Origin: CABHOJ01 sp965649545
GTDB taxonomy: Bacteria > Pseudomonadota > Gammaproteobacteria > Burkholderiales > Methylophilaceae
Direction: 5' to 3'
Assembly (NCBI GenBank): GCA_965649545.1
Contig: CBFGLF010000015.1
Span: 1-22,406, forward strand
DNA length: 22,406 bases
Below, in pieces: positions 15,250-22,406 of the stretch. Position numbers and translations under genes: made by a program. Each line of letters opens with the position of its first letter. The first letter of the stretch is position 1. The notes under the pieces were generated by a model, which was not told the origin of the DNA, searched no databases, and worked only from the letters and a program-made list of their open reading frames with translations.

Positions 15250-15273
15250 GGCTAATTGGCTGGCTAATTAGCG
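15250..15273 (+). repeat. Tandem 12-bp repeat with a palindrome upstream of sucC
   Basis: GGCTAATTGGCT (15250-15261) is followed directly by GGCTAATTAGCG (15262-15273). The second copy contains the perfect palindrome GCTAATTAGC (15263-15272). The pair sits between the divergent serB and sucC starts, where an operator could lie. One helical-turn spacing would suit two protein subunits, but no regulator is identified. Confidence 0.4.
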
Positions 15274-15320
15274 GGAATTCGGCGAAAATGCATGTATTCG
15301 CAAAACAACCCACCATTTCC

Positions 15321-16484
15321 ATGAATCTACACGAATTCCAGGCCAAACACCTGTTGCAACACTACGGTTTGGCCATTCCCAAGGGTGAAGTCGTCGATAC
15401 CGCTGATGCGGCCACCCTCGCCGCCAAGCAGATCGGCGGCGATGCCTGGGTCGTCAAGGCGCAGATCCATGCCGGAGGTCGCGGCAAGGCAGGGGGCGTC
15501 AAGTTGGTAAAGTCGCACGCCGAGCTGCGTACGGCGGTCGAAAGCCTCATCGGCAAACCTTTGGTCACTTATCAGAACGCGCCTGACGGCCAACTGGTCA
15601 CCCGGGTGCTGGTCGAGCAGACCCTGCCCATCGCACGTGAACTATATCTCTCCCTGCTGGTGGACCGTAGCCTGGAGCGTGTGGTCATGGTGGCATCCGC
15701 CTCGGGCGGCATGGATATCGAAGAGATCGCCGAGCACAGCCCGGAGAAGATCCTGCAGGAAGTTTGCGACCCCTTGAATGGACTGGTGGATTTCCAGGCA
15801 CGCAACCTGGCGTTCGGGCTGGGCCTGGTCGGCGATCAGATCGCTGCTTTCACCCGACTGGCCAAAGGCCTCTATCGCCTGTTCAAGGAGAACGACCTCT
15901 CGCTGCTGGAAGTGAACCCCTTGGTGGTGACGACCGACGGCGCCCTGGTCGCGCTGGATTGCAAGATCAGCGTCGACGACAACGCGCTCTATCGCCAGAA
16001 GGCGCTGGCCGAACAACGTGACTGGAGCCAGGACGACGCCAAGGAAGCGCAAGCGCATTCCAGCGGCCTCAACTACATCGCGCTCAACGGTAACATCGGC
16101 TGCATGGTCAACGGCGCCGGGCTGGCCATGGCGACCATGGACCTGATCAAGCTGCACGGCGGCGCGCCCGCCAACTTTCTCGACGTCGGCGGCGGCGCCA
16201 CGGCGGAGACCGTGGCCAAGGCGTTCAAGATCATCCTGGCCGACGATAACGTCAAGGCCATCCTGGTCAATATCTTCGGCGGCATCATGCGCTGCGACAT
16301 CATCGCCGAAGGCATCATCACCGCGGTGAAGGAGGTCGGCATCACCATCCCGGTTGTCGTCCGTCTTGAAGGCACGAACGTTGAACTGGGCAGAAAGATG
16401 CTGAGCGAGAGCGGGCTCTCGATCATCTCGGCGAATGGATTGACCGATGCAGCCGAGCAGGCTGTCGCGGCAGTGAAGGTGTGA
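15321..16484 (+). CDS. sucC: Succinyl-CoA synthetase beta subunit
   Basis: Beta subunit of the TCA enzyme that interconverts succinyl-CoA and succinate with nucleotide phosphorylation. The 387-residue product has the ATP-grasp domain first (VVKAQIHAGGRGKAGGVKLV, then EVNPLVVT with DCKISVDDNA), and a C-terminal CoA-ligase domain (GCMVNGAGLAMATMD, FLDVGGGATAETVAKAF, NIFGGIMRCDIIAEG). The start is the ATG at 15321: MNLHEFQAKHLL is the canonical N-terminus, and earlier in-frame starts reach into serB antisense. There is no visible ribosome site. sucD begins one base after the stop codon. Confidence 0.97.
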   Translation: MNLHEFQAKHLLQHYGLAIPKGEVVDTADAATLAAKQIGGDAWVVKAQIHAGGRGKAGGVKLVKSHAELRTAVESLIGKPLVTYQNAPDGQLVTRVLVEQTLPIARELYLSLLVDRSLERVVMVASASGGMDIEEIAEHSPEKILQEVCDPLNGLVDFQARNLAFGLGLVGDQIAAFTRLAKGLYRLFKENDLSLLEVNPLVVTTDGALVALDCKISVDDNALYRQKALAEQRDWSQDDAKEAQAHSSGLNYIALNGNIGCMVNGAGLAMATMDLIKLHGGAPANFLDVGGGATAETVAKAFKIILADDNVKAILVNIFGGIMRCDIIAEGIITAVKEVGITIPVVVRLEGTNVELGRKMLSESGLSIISANGLTDAAEQAVAAVKV

Positions 16485-16485
16485 T

Positions 16486-17370
16486 ATGGCGATTCTGGTA
16501 GACAAGAACACGAAGGTTTTATGCCAGGGCTTCACCGGCAAGCAGGGCACGTTCCACTCGGAACAGGCACTGGCTTACGGCACCCAGGTGGTAGGCGGCG
16601 TAACGCCGGGCAAGGGCGGCCAGCAGCATCTGGGCCTGCCGGTGTTCAACACCATGCGTGCCGCGGTCGATGAGACCGGTGCCACGGCCACCATGATCTA
16701 CGTGCCGCCTGCCTATGCGGCGGATTCCATCCTGGAAGCGGCGGATGCCGGCATCGCACTCATCGTCTGCATCACCGAAGGGATCCCGGTGCTGGACATG
16801 CTGAACGTCAAGGCGGCACTCAAGGCCAATGGCGTACGCATGGTCGGTCCGAACTGTCCGGGTGTGATCACCCCCGGCGAGTGCAAGATCGGCATCATGC
16901 CAGGCAGTATCCATCTGCGCGGCAAGGTGGGCATCGTCTCTCGTTCCGGCACGCTGACCTATGAAGCTGTGCACCAGACGACGGCTCTGGGTCTGGGGCA
17001 ATCGACCTGCGTCGGCATCGGCGGCGATCCGATCCGCGGCATGAACTTCATCGATTGCCTGCAGATGTTCGAGGCGGATCCGGAGACTGAAGCCGTCATC
17101 ATGGTCGGCGAGATCGGTGGTAGCGACGAGGAAGCGGCCGCGGATTACATCCAGCGCCACATGAAGAAGCCGGTCGCCGGGTACATCGCCGGCCAGACCG
17201 CGCCCAAAGGCAAACGCATGGGCCACGCCGGTGCCATCATCTCCGGTGGTAGCGGCAAGGCGGAAGACAAGATCCGCGCCCTCGAGCAGGCCGGCGTGGT
17301 CGTCGCCAGTTCGCCCGCCGACCTCGGCAAAGCCGTACAGGCCGCCATCAACGCCAAGAGCGGCAGATAA
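16486..17370 (+). CDS. sucD: Succinyl-CoA synthetase alpha subunit
   Basis: Alpha subunit, carrying the CoA site and the phosphohistidine. At 294 residues it has the normal size. The Rossmann CoA-binding region begins with LCQGFTGKQGTFHSEQA; GPNCPGVITP and VSRSGTLTYEA follow; and the active-site His247 lies in RMGHAGAIISGG, one position from the E. coli residue. One base separates it from sucC, so the subunits are translated together. A tight gap of 23 bases with a CAGGAG ribosome site leads to the ankyrin gene, and no terminator lies between them, so that gene is probably cotranscribed. Confidence 0.97.
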   Translation: MAILVDKNTKVLCQGFTGKQGTFHSEQALAYGTQVVGGVTPGKGGQQHLGLPVFNTMRAAVDETGATATMIYVPPAYAADSILEAADAGIALIVCITEGIPVLDMLNVKAALKANGVRMVGPNCPGVITPGECKIGIMPGSIHLRGKVGIVSRSGTLTYEAVHQTTALGLGQSTCVGIGGDPIRGMNFIDCLQMFEADPETEAVIMVGEIGGSDEEAAADYIQRHMKKPVAGYIAGQTAPKGKRMGHAGAIISGGSGKAEDKIRALEQAGVVVASSPADLGKAVQAAINAKSGR

Positions 17371-17393
17371 ATAACCCAGATAGCAGGAGTCCT

Positions 17394-18341
17394 ATGTTAC
17401 GCACACTCGGCCTGATCCTACTGACCTTCACCTGGTTCTTCAGCCTGCCGCTGCAGGCGCAGGAGAGCATCCCCTACCTGCTGACCGCGTCGGCCAAGGG
17501 CGATGTGAAGACGGTGCAGGCCATGCTGGCCAGCGGGGTCAATCCGAACACGGCGGACAATGAAGGCATCACCGCGCTGATGTACGCCGCGCGCAAGGAT
17601 AGGGCCGAGGTGGCGAAGGTGCTCCTGGCCAAGGGCGCCGACGTCAACGCCAAGGACAAGGGCGGCTGGACCGCGCTGATGTTCGCCGCCAAGAAGAACT
17701 ATGTGCCGACCGTGCAAGTGCTGCTGGACCATGGCGCTGACCCCAAGGTGCGAGACGAATCCGGCTGGAGCGCGCTCGGCATGGCCGCGACTTCGGGCTA
17801 CCACGAGACCGTCGACCTGCTGATCAAGAGCGGGATCAACCCCAACAGCAAGAGCGACGACGGCAAGACCATCCTCATGTATGCCGCGAAGAACGGCGAC
17901 CTGCAGACCATCGAGACTCTGCTCAAGAGTGGCGCGGATACCGCGGCACGTGACCGTTTCGGCCTGACGGCCCTGATGTATGCGGCGCGCGAAGGCAACA
18001 CCGAAGCCGTCAACCTGCTGCTCGAGCGCGGTGCCAGCATCGGTGCGGTCGATAGCACCAAGTGGACGGCCCTCAACTGGGCCGTGAAGAAATCCAAGAC
18101 CGATACCGCCAAGCTCTTGATCGACAAGGGCGCCGACGTCAACCACAAGGACAAGGAAGGCACGCCCATGCTGCAAGTGGCGGTCGATAACGATTCCCTC
18201 AGCATGGTCCAGTTGCTGCTGCAGAGCGGCGCGGACGTGAAGGCCAAGGACCAGTACGGTCTGACGGCACTGGTCTACGCCCTCAAGGGCAAGAATCCCG
18301 AGATCGTGCAGATGATCAAAGACGCAGGCGGCAGCTATTGA
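17394..18341 (+). CDS. Exported nine-repeat ankyrin protein
   Basis: A 315-residue protein with a signal peptide (MLRTLGLILLTFTWFFSLPL, cut near LQAQ) and then almost nothing but ankyrin repeats of 33 residues. I count about nine, starting at IPYLLTASAKGDVKTVQAML; typical units run from DNEGITALMYAARKDRAEVA to GADVNAK, and from DRFGLTALMYAAREGNTEAV to GASIGAV. The last unit (DQYGLTALVYALKGKN) ends in a cap at AGGSY. It should form a periplasmic protein-binding solenoid; the partner is unknown. CAGGAG precedes the ATG. Position directly behind sucD suggests co-expression, but not necessarily shared function. Confidence 0.88.
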   Translation: MLRTLGLILLTFTWFFSLPLQAQESIPYLLTASAKGDVKTVQAMLASGVNPNTADNEGITALMYAARKDRAEVAKVLLAKGADVNAKDKGGWTALMFAAKKNYVPTVQVLLDHGADPKVRDESGWSALGMAATSGYHETVDLLIKSGINPNSKSDDGKTILMYAAKNGDLQTIETLLKSGADTAARDRFGLTALMYAAREGNTEAVNLLLERGASIGAVDSTKWTALNWAVKKSKTDTAKLLIDKGADVNHKDKEGTPMLQVAVDNDSLSMVQLLLQSGADVKAKDQYGLTALVYALKGKNPEIVQMIKDAGGSY

Positions 18342-18443
18342 GCGCAGCGATCGATCGGCATGACCAAGACGTCTTCCGATTCGATACCATGCATATCGCC
18401 CTGAAATCACCTCCGTGCGTTTGGCAGAGTGGAAATTGACACA

Positions 18444-20051
18444 GTGAAAATCGGCATAGCCCAGATCAATAGCACCGTCGGCGACCTGAGCGGCAATGCG
18501 GCCAGGATCGTCGACTACGCCCAACAGGCGCAAGCGGCCGGCTGCACCCTGATGATGACCCCGGAGCTCGCCTTGAGCGGGTATCCCCCAGAAGACCTGC
18601 TGTTACGCGACGACTTCAACCAGGCTTGCGCCGATGCCCTGCAAAGGCTCACCGCACAGCTGCCTGCCGGACTGACCGTCATCGTCGGCCACCCGCTCGC
18701 CGAGAACGGCGATTGCTTCAACGCGGCCTCGGTGGTGCAGTCCGGTCATGTCCTGGGGACTTACCGCAAGCAGGTGTTGCCCAACCACAGCGTATTCGAC
18801 GAAGTGCGCTATTTCACGCCGGGCGATGCGCCGCTGGTATTCGACCATCAGGGGATCCGTTTCGGCGTCGTCATCTGTGCCGACGTCTGGGAAGCGGGCC
18901 CGGCCATGCAGACCCGTCAGGCGGGTGCGGAAGTGCTGCTCGCGCTCAATGCCTCACCATTCCACATCGACAAGCAAGTCACGCGGCATGACGTGCTCAA
19001 GCAGCGTGTCAGCGAGACCGGTATGCCGGTCGTCTACACCAACCTGGTCGGTGGCCAGGACGAACTGGTGTTCGACGGCGGCTCCTTCGTGCTGGATGAC
19101 GAGGGCGCTTTGACGCTGCAACTGCCGCCGTTCGAGGAGATGCTGGGGGTGATCGAATTCGACCGTACCCAGCCCCTCGCAGCCGAGATCCGCCCGCAAC
19201 TCAGCCTGGAAGCCTCCGTCTATGAAGCGCTGTGCCTGGGCCTGCACGATTATGTGACGAAGAACGGGTTCCCGGGGGTCGTGCTGGGGCTATCCGGCGG
19301 CATCGATTCCGCATTGACGCTGGCGATCGCGGTCGACGCCCTCGGTGCCGACAAGGTCAAGGCCTTGATGATGCCGTCAGAATTCACGGCGGATATCAGT
19401 ATCGCCGATGCGCGTGAGATGGCCGGGGGGCTCGGCGTCGAGTATTCCGAACTGGCCATCCGGCCCTTGTTCGAGCAGTTCTGTGCGACGCTGGCAGGCG
19501 AATTCGCCGGCCGTCCGTTCGATACCGCGGAAGAGAACCTGCAGGCCCGCATCCGCGGCACACTGCTCATGGGGATCTCCAACAAGTTCGGCAGCATCGT
19601 GCTGACCACCGGCAACAAGAGCGAGATGGCGGTCGGCTACTCGACCCTCTATGGGGATATGGCGGGCGGCTTCTCCTTGCTCAAGGATGTGCCCAAGACG
19701 CTGGTCTACAAGCTGTCGCATTACCGTAACAGCCTGTCGCCGGTGATCCCGCAACGCATCATCCTGCGCGCGCCATCGGCGGAGCTGCGGCACGACCAGA
19801 CCGACCAGGACAGCCTGCCGCCTTACGAGGTGCTGGACGCCATCATGGAGGCCTATGTCGAACATGACTGCAGCCCGCTCGATATCGTCGACATGGGGTT
19901 CCGCCAGCAGGATGTGGCCCGTGTCGTGCGCTTGATCGATATCAACGAATACAAACGTCGCCAGGCGCCGGTCGGCGTACGCATCACGCATCGAGGGTTT
20001 GGCAAGGACAGACGTTATCCGATAACATCGAAGTTTAGATTCAGTCATTAA
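18444..20051 (+). CDS. nadE: Glutamine-dependent NAD+ synthetase
   Basis: Converts deamido-NAD to NAD+ with ATP, taking ammonia from glutamine. The two-domain (NadE2/NadE-Gln) form has 535 residues here. The N-terminal nitrilase-type glutaminase shows its triad: Glu41 (MTPELALSGYPPED), Lys109 (GTYRKQVLPN) and Cys145 (GVVICADVWE). The C-terminal synthetase has the ATP loop LGLSGGIDSALTLA (SGGIDS at 284-289), then TTGNKSEMAVGYSTLYGD and LKDVPKTLVYKLS. The family N-terminus MKIGIAQINSTVGD favours the GTG at 18444; a GTG at 18429 would add five residues. The next gene, 32 bases on, encodes a PII protein. Confidence 0.95.
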   Translation: MKIGIAQINSTVGDLSGNAARIVDYAQQAQAAGCTLMMTPELALSGYPPEDLLLRDDFNQACADALQRLTAQLPAGLTVIVGHPLAENGDCFNAASVVQSGHVLGTYRKQVLPNHSVFDEVRYFTPGDAPLVFDHQGIRFGVVICADVWEAGPAMQTRQAGAEVLLALNASPFHIDKQVTRHDVLKQRVSETGMPVVYTNLVGGQDELVFDGGSFVLDDEGALTLQLPPFEEMLGVIEFDRTQPLAAEIRPQLSLEASVYEALCLGLHDYVTKNGFPGVVLGLSGGIDSALTLAIAVDALGADKVKALMMPSEFTADISIADAREMAGGLGVEYSELAIRPLFEQFCATLAGEFAGRPFDTAEENLQARIRGTLLMGISNKFGSIVLTTGNKSEMAVGYSTLYGDMAGGFSLLKDVPKTLVYKLSHYRNSLSPVIPQRIILRAPSAELRHDQTDQDSLPPYEVLDAIMEAYVEHDCSPLDIVDMGFRQQDVARVVRLIDINEYKRRQAPVGVRITHRGFGKDRRYPITSKFRFSH

Positions 20052-20083
20052 CCACCTTTTAGGTAGCTGGGGGAGAGCAAGGT

Positions 20084-20422
20084 ATGAAGAAAATCGAAGC
20101 GATCATCAAACCGTTCAAGCTGGACGAAGTACGCGAAGCCTTATCCGAGATCGGCGTCAACGGCCTGACCGTGACTGAAGTCAAGGGGTTCGGTCGCCAG
20201 AAGGGCCACACCGAGCTGTATCGCGGTGCCGAATACGTGGTCGACTTCCTGCCCAAGATCAAGGTCGAACTGGTGATCGGTGACGATCTGGTGGAATCCG
20301 CCATCGAAGCCATCATCAAGGCCGCCCACACCGGCAAGATCGGCGACGGCAAGATCTTCGTCTCCACCGTCGAACAGGTGATCCGCATCCGTACCGGCGA
20401 GACGGACGAAGCCGCGATCTAG
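20084..20422 (+). CDS. glnB: Nitrogen regulatory protein PII
   Basis: Small trimeric sensor that binds ATP/ADP and 2-oxoglutarate and reports nitrogen and carbon status to enzymes, transporters and regulators. The 112-residue product has the standard size. It starts MKKIEAIIKPFKLDEVREAL, and the T-loop has Tyr51 in YRGAEYVVDFLPK, the usual uridylylation site. The signature near the C-terminal part is HTGKIGDGKIFVSTVEQVIR. A purine-rich ribosome site (GGGGGAGAG) precedes the ATG. GlnK is the close paralogue; with no amtB adjacent, and with nadE upstream, GlnB is the better name. No terminator separates it from nadE. Confidence 0.95.
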   Translation: MKKIEAIIKPFKLDEVREALSEIGVNGLTVTEVKGFGRQKGHTELYRGAEYVVDFLPKIKVELVIGDDLVESAIEAIIKAAHTGKIGDGKIFVSTVEQVIRIRTGETDEAAI

Positions 20423-20429
20423 CCAGTCC

Positions 20430-20777
20430 ATGCCGGCAGTCTTCAAGAGCATCCTGCTGCTCAGCCTGGCGAACCTCTTCATGACGTTCGCCTGGTATGC
20501 CCACTTGAAGAATCTCAGCGCCAAGCCGTGGTACATCGCCGCGTTCATCAGCTGGGCGATCGCCTTCGTCGAGTATATGTTCCAGGTGCCGGCGAACCGC
20601 ATCGGGTTCACTGTGCTGTCGCTGGCCCAACTCAAGATATTGCAGGAAGTCATCACCCTGATCGTATTCGTGCCGTTCGCGCTCTTCTATATGCAACAAC
20701 CGATCAAACTGGATTTCCTCTGGGCGGGCCTCTGCCTGATGGGGGCCGTCTATTTCATGTTCAGAACCGCACACTAG
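20430..20777 (+). CDS. DUF486 (DMT-like) small membrane protein
   Basis: A 115-residue inner-membrane protein of the DUF486 family, related to small drug/metabolite transporters; its substrate is unknown. Four hydrophobic helices are visible: about residues 3-24, 33-50, 60-84 and 92-110. Family-like features include LFMTFAWYAHLKNL, SWAIAFVEYMFQVPANRIG and LAQLKILQEVITLIVF. It starts 8 bases after the glnB stop, without a clear ribosome site, and ends 4 bases before the VOC gene, so the four genes nadE-glnB-DUF486-VOC look like one unit. Confidence 0.85.
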   Translation: MPAVFKSILLLSLANLFMTFAWYAHLKNLSAKPWYIAAFISWAIAFVEYMFQVPANRIGFTVLSLAQLKILQEVITLIVFVPFALFYMQQPIKLDFLWAGLCLMGAVYFMFRTAH

Positions 20778-20781
20778 ACCT

Positions 20782-21156
20782 ATGATCCAAATCCAACAAT
20801 TGATGCACGCCGGGCTCATCGTCTCGGACCTGAAGCAGTCCCGCGATTTCTATGAAGGCCTGCTGGGCCTGACGCCGAATCCCAACCGCCCGGATTTCAG
20901 TTTCGAAGGCGTCTGGTACGACATCGGCGCCAACCAGCTGCACCTCATGGTCGTGCCCAATCCCTATGAACACGTCACCAGGCCCGAACATGGCGGCCGT
21001 GACAATCACGTGGCGTTCTCGGTGGAAGATGTGGCGCCTATCCGCGAAGCGCTGGACAAGGCCGGCGTGCCCTACAGCATGAGCAAGTCGGGTCGGGCAG
21101 CGGTGTTCTGTCGAGACCCGGACGGGAATGCATTGGAGTTCTCAGCGGTTCGCTAA
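20782..21156 (+). CDS. VOC-fold (glyoxalase/bleomycin resistance/dioxygenase superfamily) protein
   Basis: A 124-residue protein forming one vicinal-oxygen-chelate domain of two paired beta-alpha-beta units. Candidate metal ligands lie in the expected places: His9 (LMHAGLIVSD), His54 (NQLHLMVVP), His76 (DNHVAFSVED) and Glu119 (GNALEFSAV). DPDGNALEF is the usual closing motif. It could be a lyase, dioxygenase or other metal enzyme on a small substrate; the sequence does not settle which. No signal peptide is seen, so it is cytoplasmic. It is the last gene of the nadE-glnB unit and is convergent with feoB. Confidence 0.85.
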   Translation: MIQIQQLMHAGLIVSDLKQSRDFYEGLLGLTPNPNRPDFSFEGVWYDIGANQLHLMVVPNPYEHVTRPEHGGRDNHVAFSVEDVAPIREALDKAGVPYSMSKSGRAAVFCRDPDGNALEFSAVR

Positions 21157-21190
21157 GGGCAGCGCCTCAGTGCCTGTGCGGATGAATTGC

Positions 21191-21265
21191 TGCGTTGCGG
21201 GAATGCTCGAACCCTCGCCGTACTAATTGTACTGTCTTCAGGTTCTGCGCTCCCCGTGCCTTGCA
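21191..21265. repeat. Imperfect nested inverted repeat between the VOC gene and feoB
   Basis: A central GTAC-TAATT-GTAC (21220-21232) is flanked by GAACC (21209-21213) and GGTTC (21241-21245). Further out lie CGGG (21198-21201) with CCCG (21253-21256), and TGC (21191-21193) with GCA (21263-21265). The segment can fold as an interrupted cruciform or hairpin. No T-tract follows and no reading frame fits. It has the look of a dispersed intergenic (REP-like) element, but a single window cannot show copy number. Confidence 0.5.
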
Positions 21266-21285
21266 CTTCACTCCGCTCGCCAACT

Positions 21286-21316
21286 GATTCACTACCCTTA
21301 TGGGAAGTAGTGAGTC
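21286..21316 (+). other. Hairpin between the convergent VOC and feoB genes
   Basis: GATTCACTAC (21286-21295) pairs with GTAGTGAGTC (21307-21316) with one G-U pair in plus-strand RNA, and an inner CC/GG can extend it. It is positioned like a terminator but lacks a following T-run on either strand, so it may instead protect a 3' end or act in Rho-dependent termination. Confidence 0.4.
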
Positions 21317-21329
21317 TTATCAGATTAAA

Positions 21330-22406
21330 TCAATAACCTAATGCTCTGGCCGACTGATAGAAGACGAAGCTCACCACCCAGGCCAGCAATAGCGACCAGC
21401 CGATCGACAGGAACATGAAGCCGGTGCTTTTGGATTCCGTTCTCAGCGTGGCGATGGTCGAGAGGCAGGGGGTATAGATCAGCGTGAAGAGCATGAAGCT
21501 CATGCCCTGCACCCAATCCAGTTGTTGTCCCATCAATTGCATCAGCGCGTCCCCCTGCAATCCGTAGATCACCGCCAGCGCGCCCACCACGATCTCCTTG
21601 GCGACGAAGCCGAAGATGAGGGCGATGGCGAGTTGCGCGTCGATGCCGATCGGGTCCAGCACCGGCGCGAAGAAGCTGCCGATCTGGCCGGCCAGCGTGC
21701 CGCTGCTTGCCGGCGCGACATCCGTCGGGAAATTGGTCAAGGCCCAGACCAGCACGACGCCGATGACGATGAACTTGGACGCACGATTGAGGAAGTGCCG
21801 CACTTCCTGCCAGCCGCGCAGCCAGACCTGTCTGGGTGTGGGGAAGCGATAGGGCGGCAATTCCAGGATGAACGGCTCGTGGCTCACGTACTTGCCTTTG
21901 TAGATCAGCGCAGTGAGGAAGATCGCGGCGAAGCTGGCGAGGTAAAGGAAGAACAGGACGAACGGCGCCTGGCTGGGGCTGAACAGGATGGCGGTGAGGA
22001 ACACGAACACCTGCAGGCGGGCCGAACACAGCGAGAGCGGGATCACCAGCATGGTCAACAGGCGCAGGTTGCGCGAGCGCATGACGCGCGTGCCCATCAG
22101 CGCCGGCACGTTGCAGCCGAAACCCATGAGCATCATGACGAAGCCGCGGCCATCGAGGCCCATCTTCGCCATCAGCGCGTCGAGCAGGAAGGCCGCGCGT
22201 GACAGGTAGCCGCTGTCTTCCACCATGGTCATGATGAGGAAGAACAGGATGATGATGGGGATGAACGCCGCTACCGTGCCGACACCGTTGTAGATGCCGT
22301 CGAGCATCAGTCCCTTGAACCAGGCCGGCGTGCTCGCGAACAGCGGCTCCAGCGCGTCGGCACGCAAGGTGTCGAGCATCCACGCGACGCCGTCCTGCAA
22401 TGGGGC
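21330..22406 (-). CDS. feoB: Ferrous iron transporter FeoB, C-terminal part (cut by the window edge)
   Basis: Inner-membrane Fe(II) importer. Only the last roughly 358 residues are inside the window; the frame is open to the right edge, so the N-terminal G-protein domain and the first membrane segments lie outside. Visible are the Gate regions: PIIILFFLIMTMVEDSGYLS, followed by MGFGCNVPALMGTRVMRSRN, and the second copy around FGFVAKEIVVGALAVIYGL. The C-terminal helices include LIYTPCLSTIATLRTESKS and end QSARALGY, followed by TGA. Many hydrophobic helices agree with FeoB topology. Cysteines at GFGCN and YTPC are the family's conserved ones. A long alternative frame on the same strand is a shadow. 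Confidence 0.93.
   Translation of the reverse strand, partial: APLQDGVAWMLDTLRADALEPLFASTPAWFKGLMLDGIYNGVGTVAAFIPIIILFFLIMTMVEDSGYLSRAAFLLDALMAKMGLDGRGFVMMLMGFGCNVPALMGTRVMRSRNLRLLTMLVIPLSLCSARLQVFVFLTAILFSPSQAPFVLFFLYLASFAAIFLTALIYKGKYVSHEPFILELPPYRFPTPRQVWLRGWQEVRHFLNRASKFIVIGVVLVWALTNFPTDVAPASSGTLAGQIGSFFAPVLDPIGIDAQLAIALIFGFVAKEIVVGALAVIYGLQGDALMQLMGQQLDWVQGMSFMLFTLIYTPCLSTIATLRTESKSTGFMFLSIGWSLLLAWVVSFVFYQSARALGY

Noticed and set aside
15075..15320. N-terminal extension of sucC
   Set aside because: The in-frame extension runs antisense through serB and its promoter; MNLHEFQAKH at 15321 is the canonical SucC N-terminus.
21325..22383. Second long minus-strand frame of 352 codons at the right end
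   Set aside because: It overlaps feoB in another frame, is rich in Arg, His, Ala and Gly, and has no membrane segments; feoB motifs lie in the neighbouring frame.
1..22406. tRNA, rRNA, CRISPR array, insertion sequence or prophage
   Set aside because: No tRNA-like cloverleaf, no regularly spaced identical repeats, and no transposase, integrase or phage protein were found in any reading frame.

Overview
The window reads as chromosomal DNA of a GC-rich Gram-negative proteobacterium. The gene set (exbB/exbD, glutamine-dependent NAD synthetase beside a PII protein, single-chain PurL, DUF4197 and DUF486 proteins, feoB) and a sulfide-dehydrogenase-like flavoprotein with its cytochrome c best suit a chemolithotrophic betaproteobacterium (Nitrosomonadales/Gallionellaceae-like). 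That placement is inference from gene content; no rRNA or tRNA is present to test it. All long reading frames are intact, and I see no transposase, integrase, phage gene or CRISPR array.

Layout, left to right. (1) 35-1200: exbB and exbD, overlapping by 4 bases and closed by an intrinsic terminator, the proton-driven motor for TonB-type transport. (2) 1422-3917: glycogen phosphorylase, alone, with a putative extended -10 promoter and a long terminator hairpin whose T-tract runs into the ribosome binding site of the next gene. (3) 4007-5212: a secreted DUF4197 protein and a secreted His/Gly/Tyr-rich small protein, then a terminator. (4) 5343-9257: purL. (5) 9305-9790: a small exported ankyrin protein. 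(6) 9875-14227: a tight five-gene run, all exported: monoheme cytochrome c, Tat-exported FccB-like flavoprotein, glucose/sorbosone-dehydrogenase-like propeller, a protein I do not recognise, and an SMP-30/lactonase-like propeller. It ends at a perfect 16-bp inverted-repeat terminator. (7) 14312-15181, minus: serB. (8) 15321-18341: sucC, sucD and a nine-repeat exported ankyrin protein. (9) 18444-21156: glutamine-dependent nadE, the PII gene glnB, a DUF486 membrane protein and a VOC-fold protein. (10) 21157-21329: a structured intergenic segment. (11) 21330 to the right edge, minus: the C-terminal part of feoB.

Most of the window is housekeeping: purine, serine and NAD synthesis, the TCA cycle, nitrogen sensing and iron uptake. 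The accessory part is 9305-14227, where a predicted periplasmic sulfide (or related sulfur compound) oxidation module sits in one apparent operon with two beta-propeller enzymes and an unidentified secreted protein. This is the best candidate here for an undescribed system. No stretch longer than 300 bases lacks a gene.
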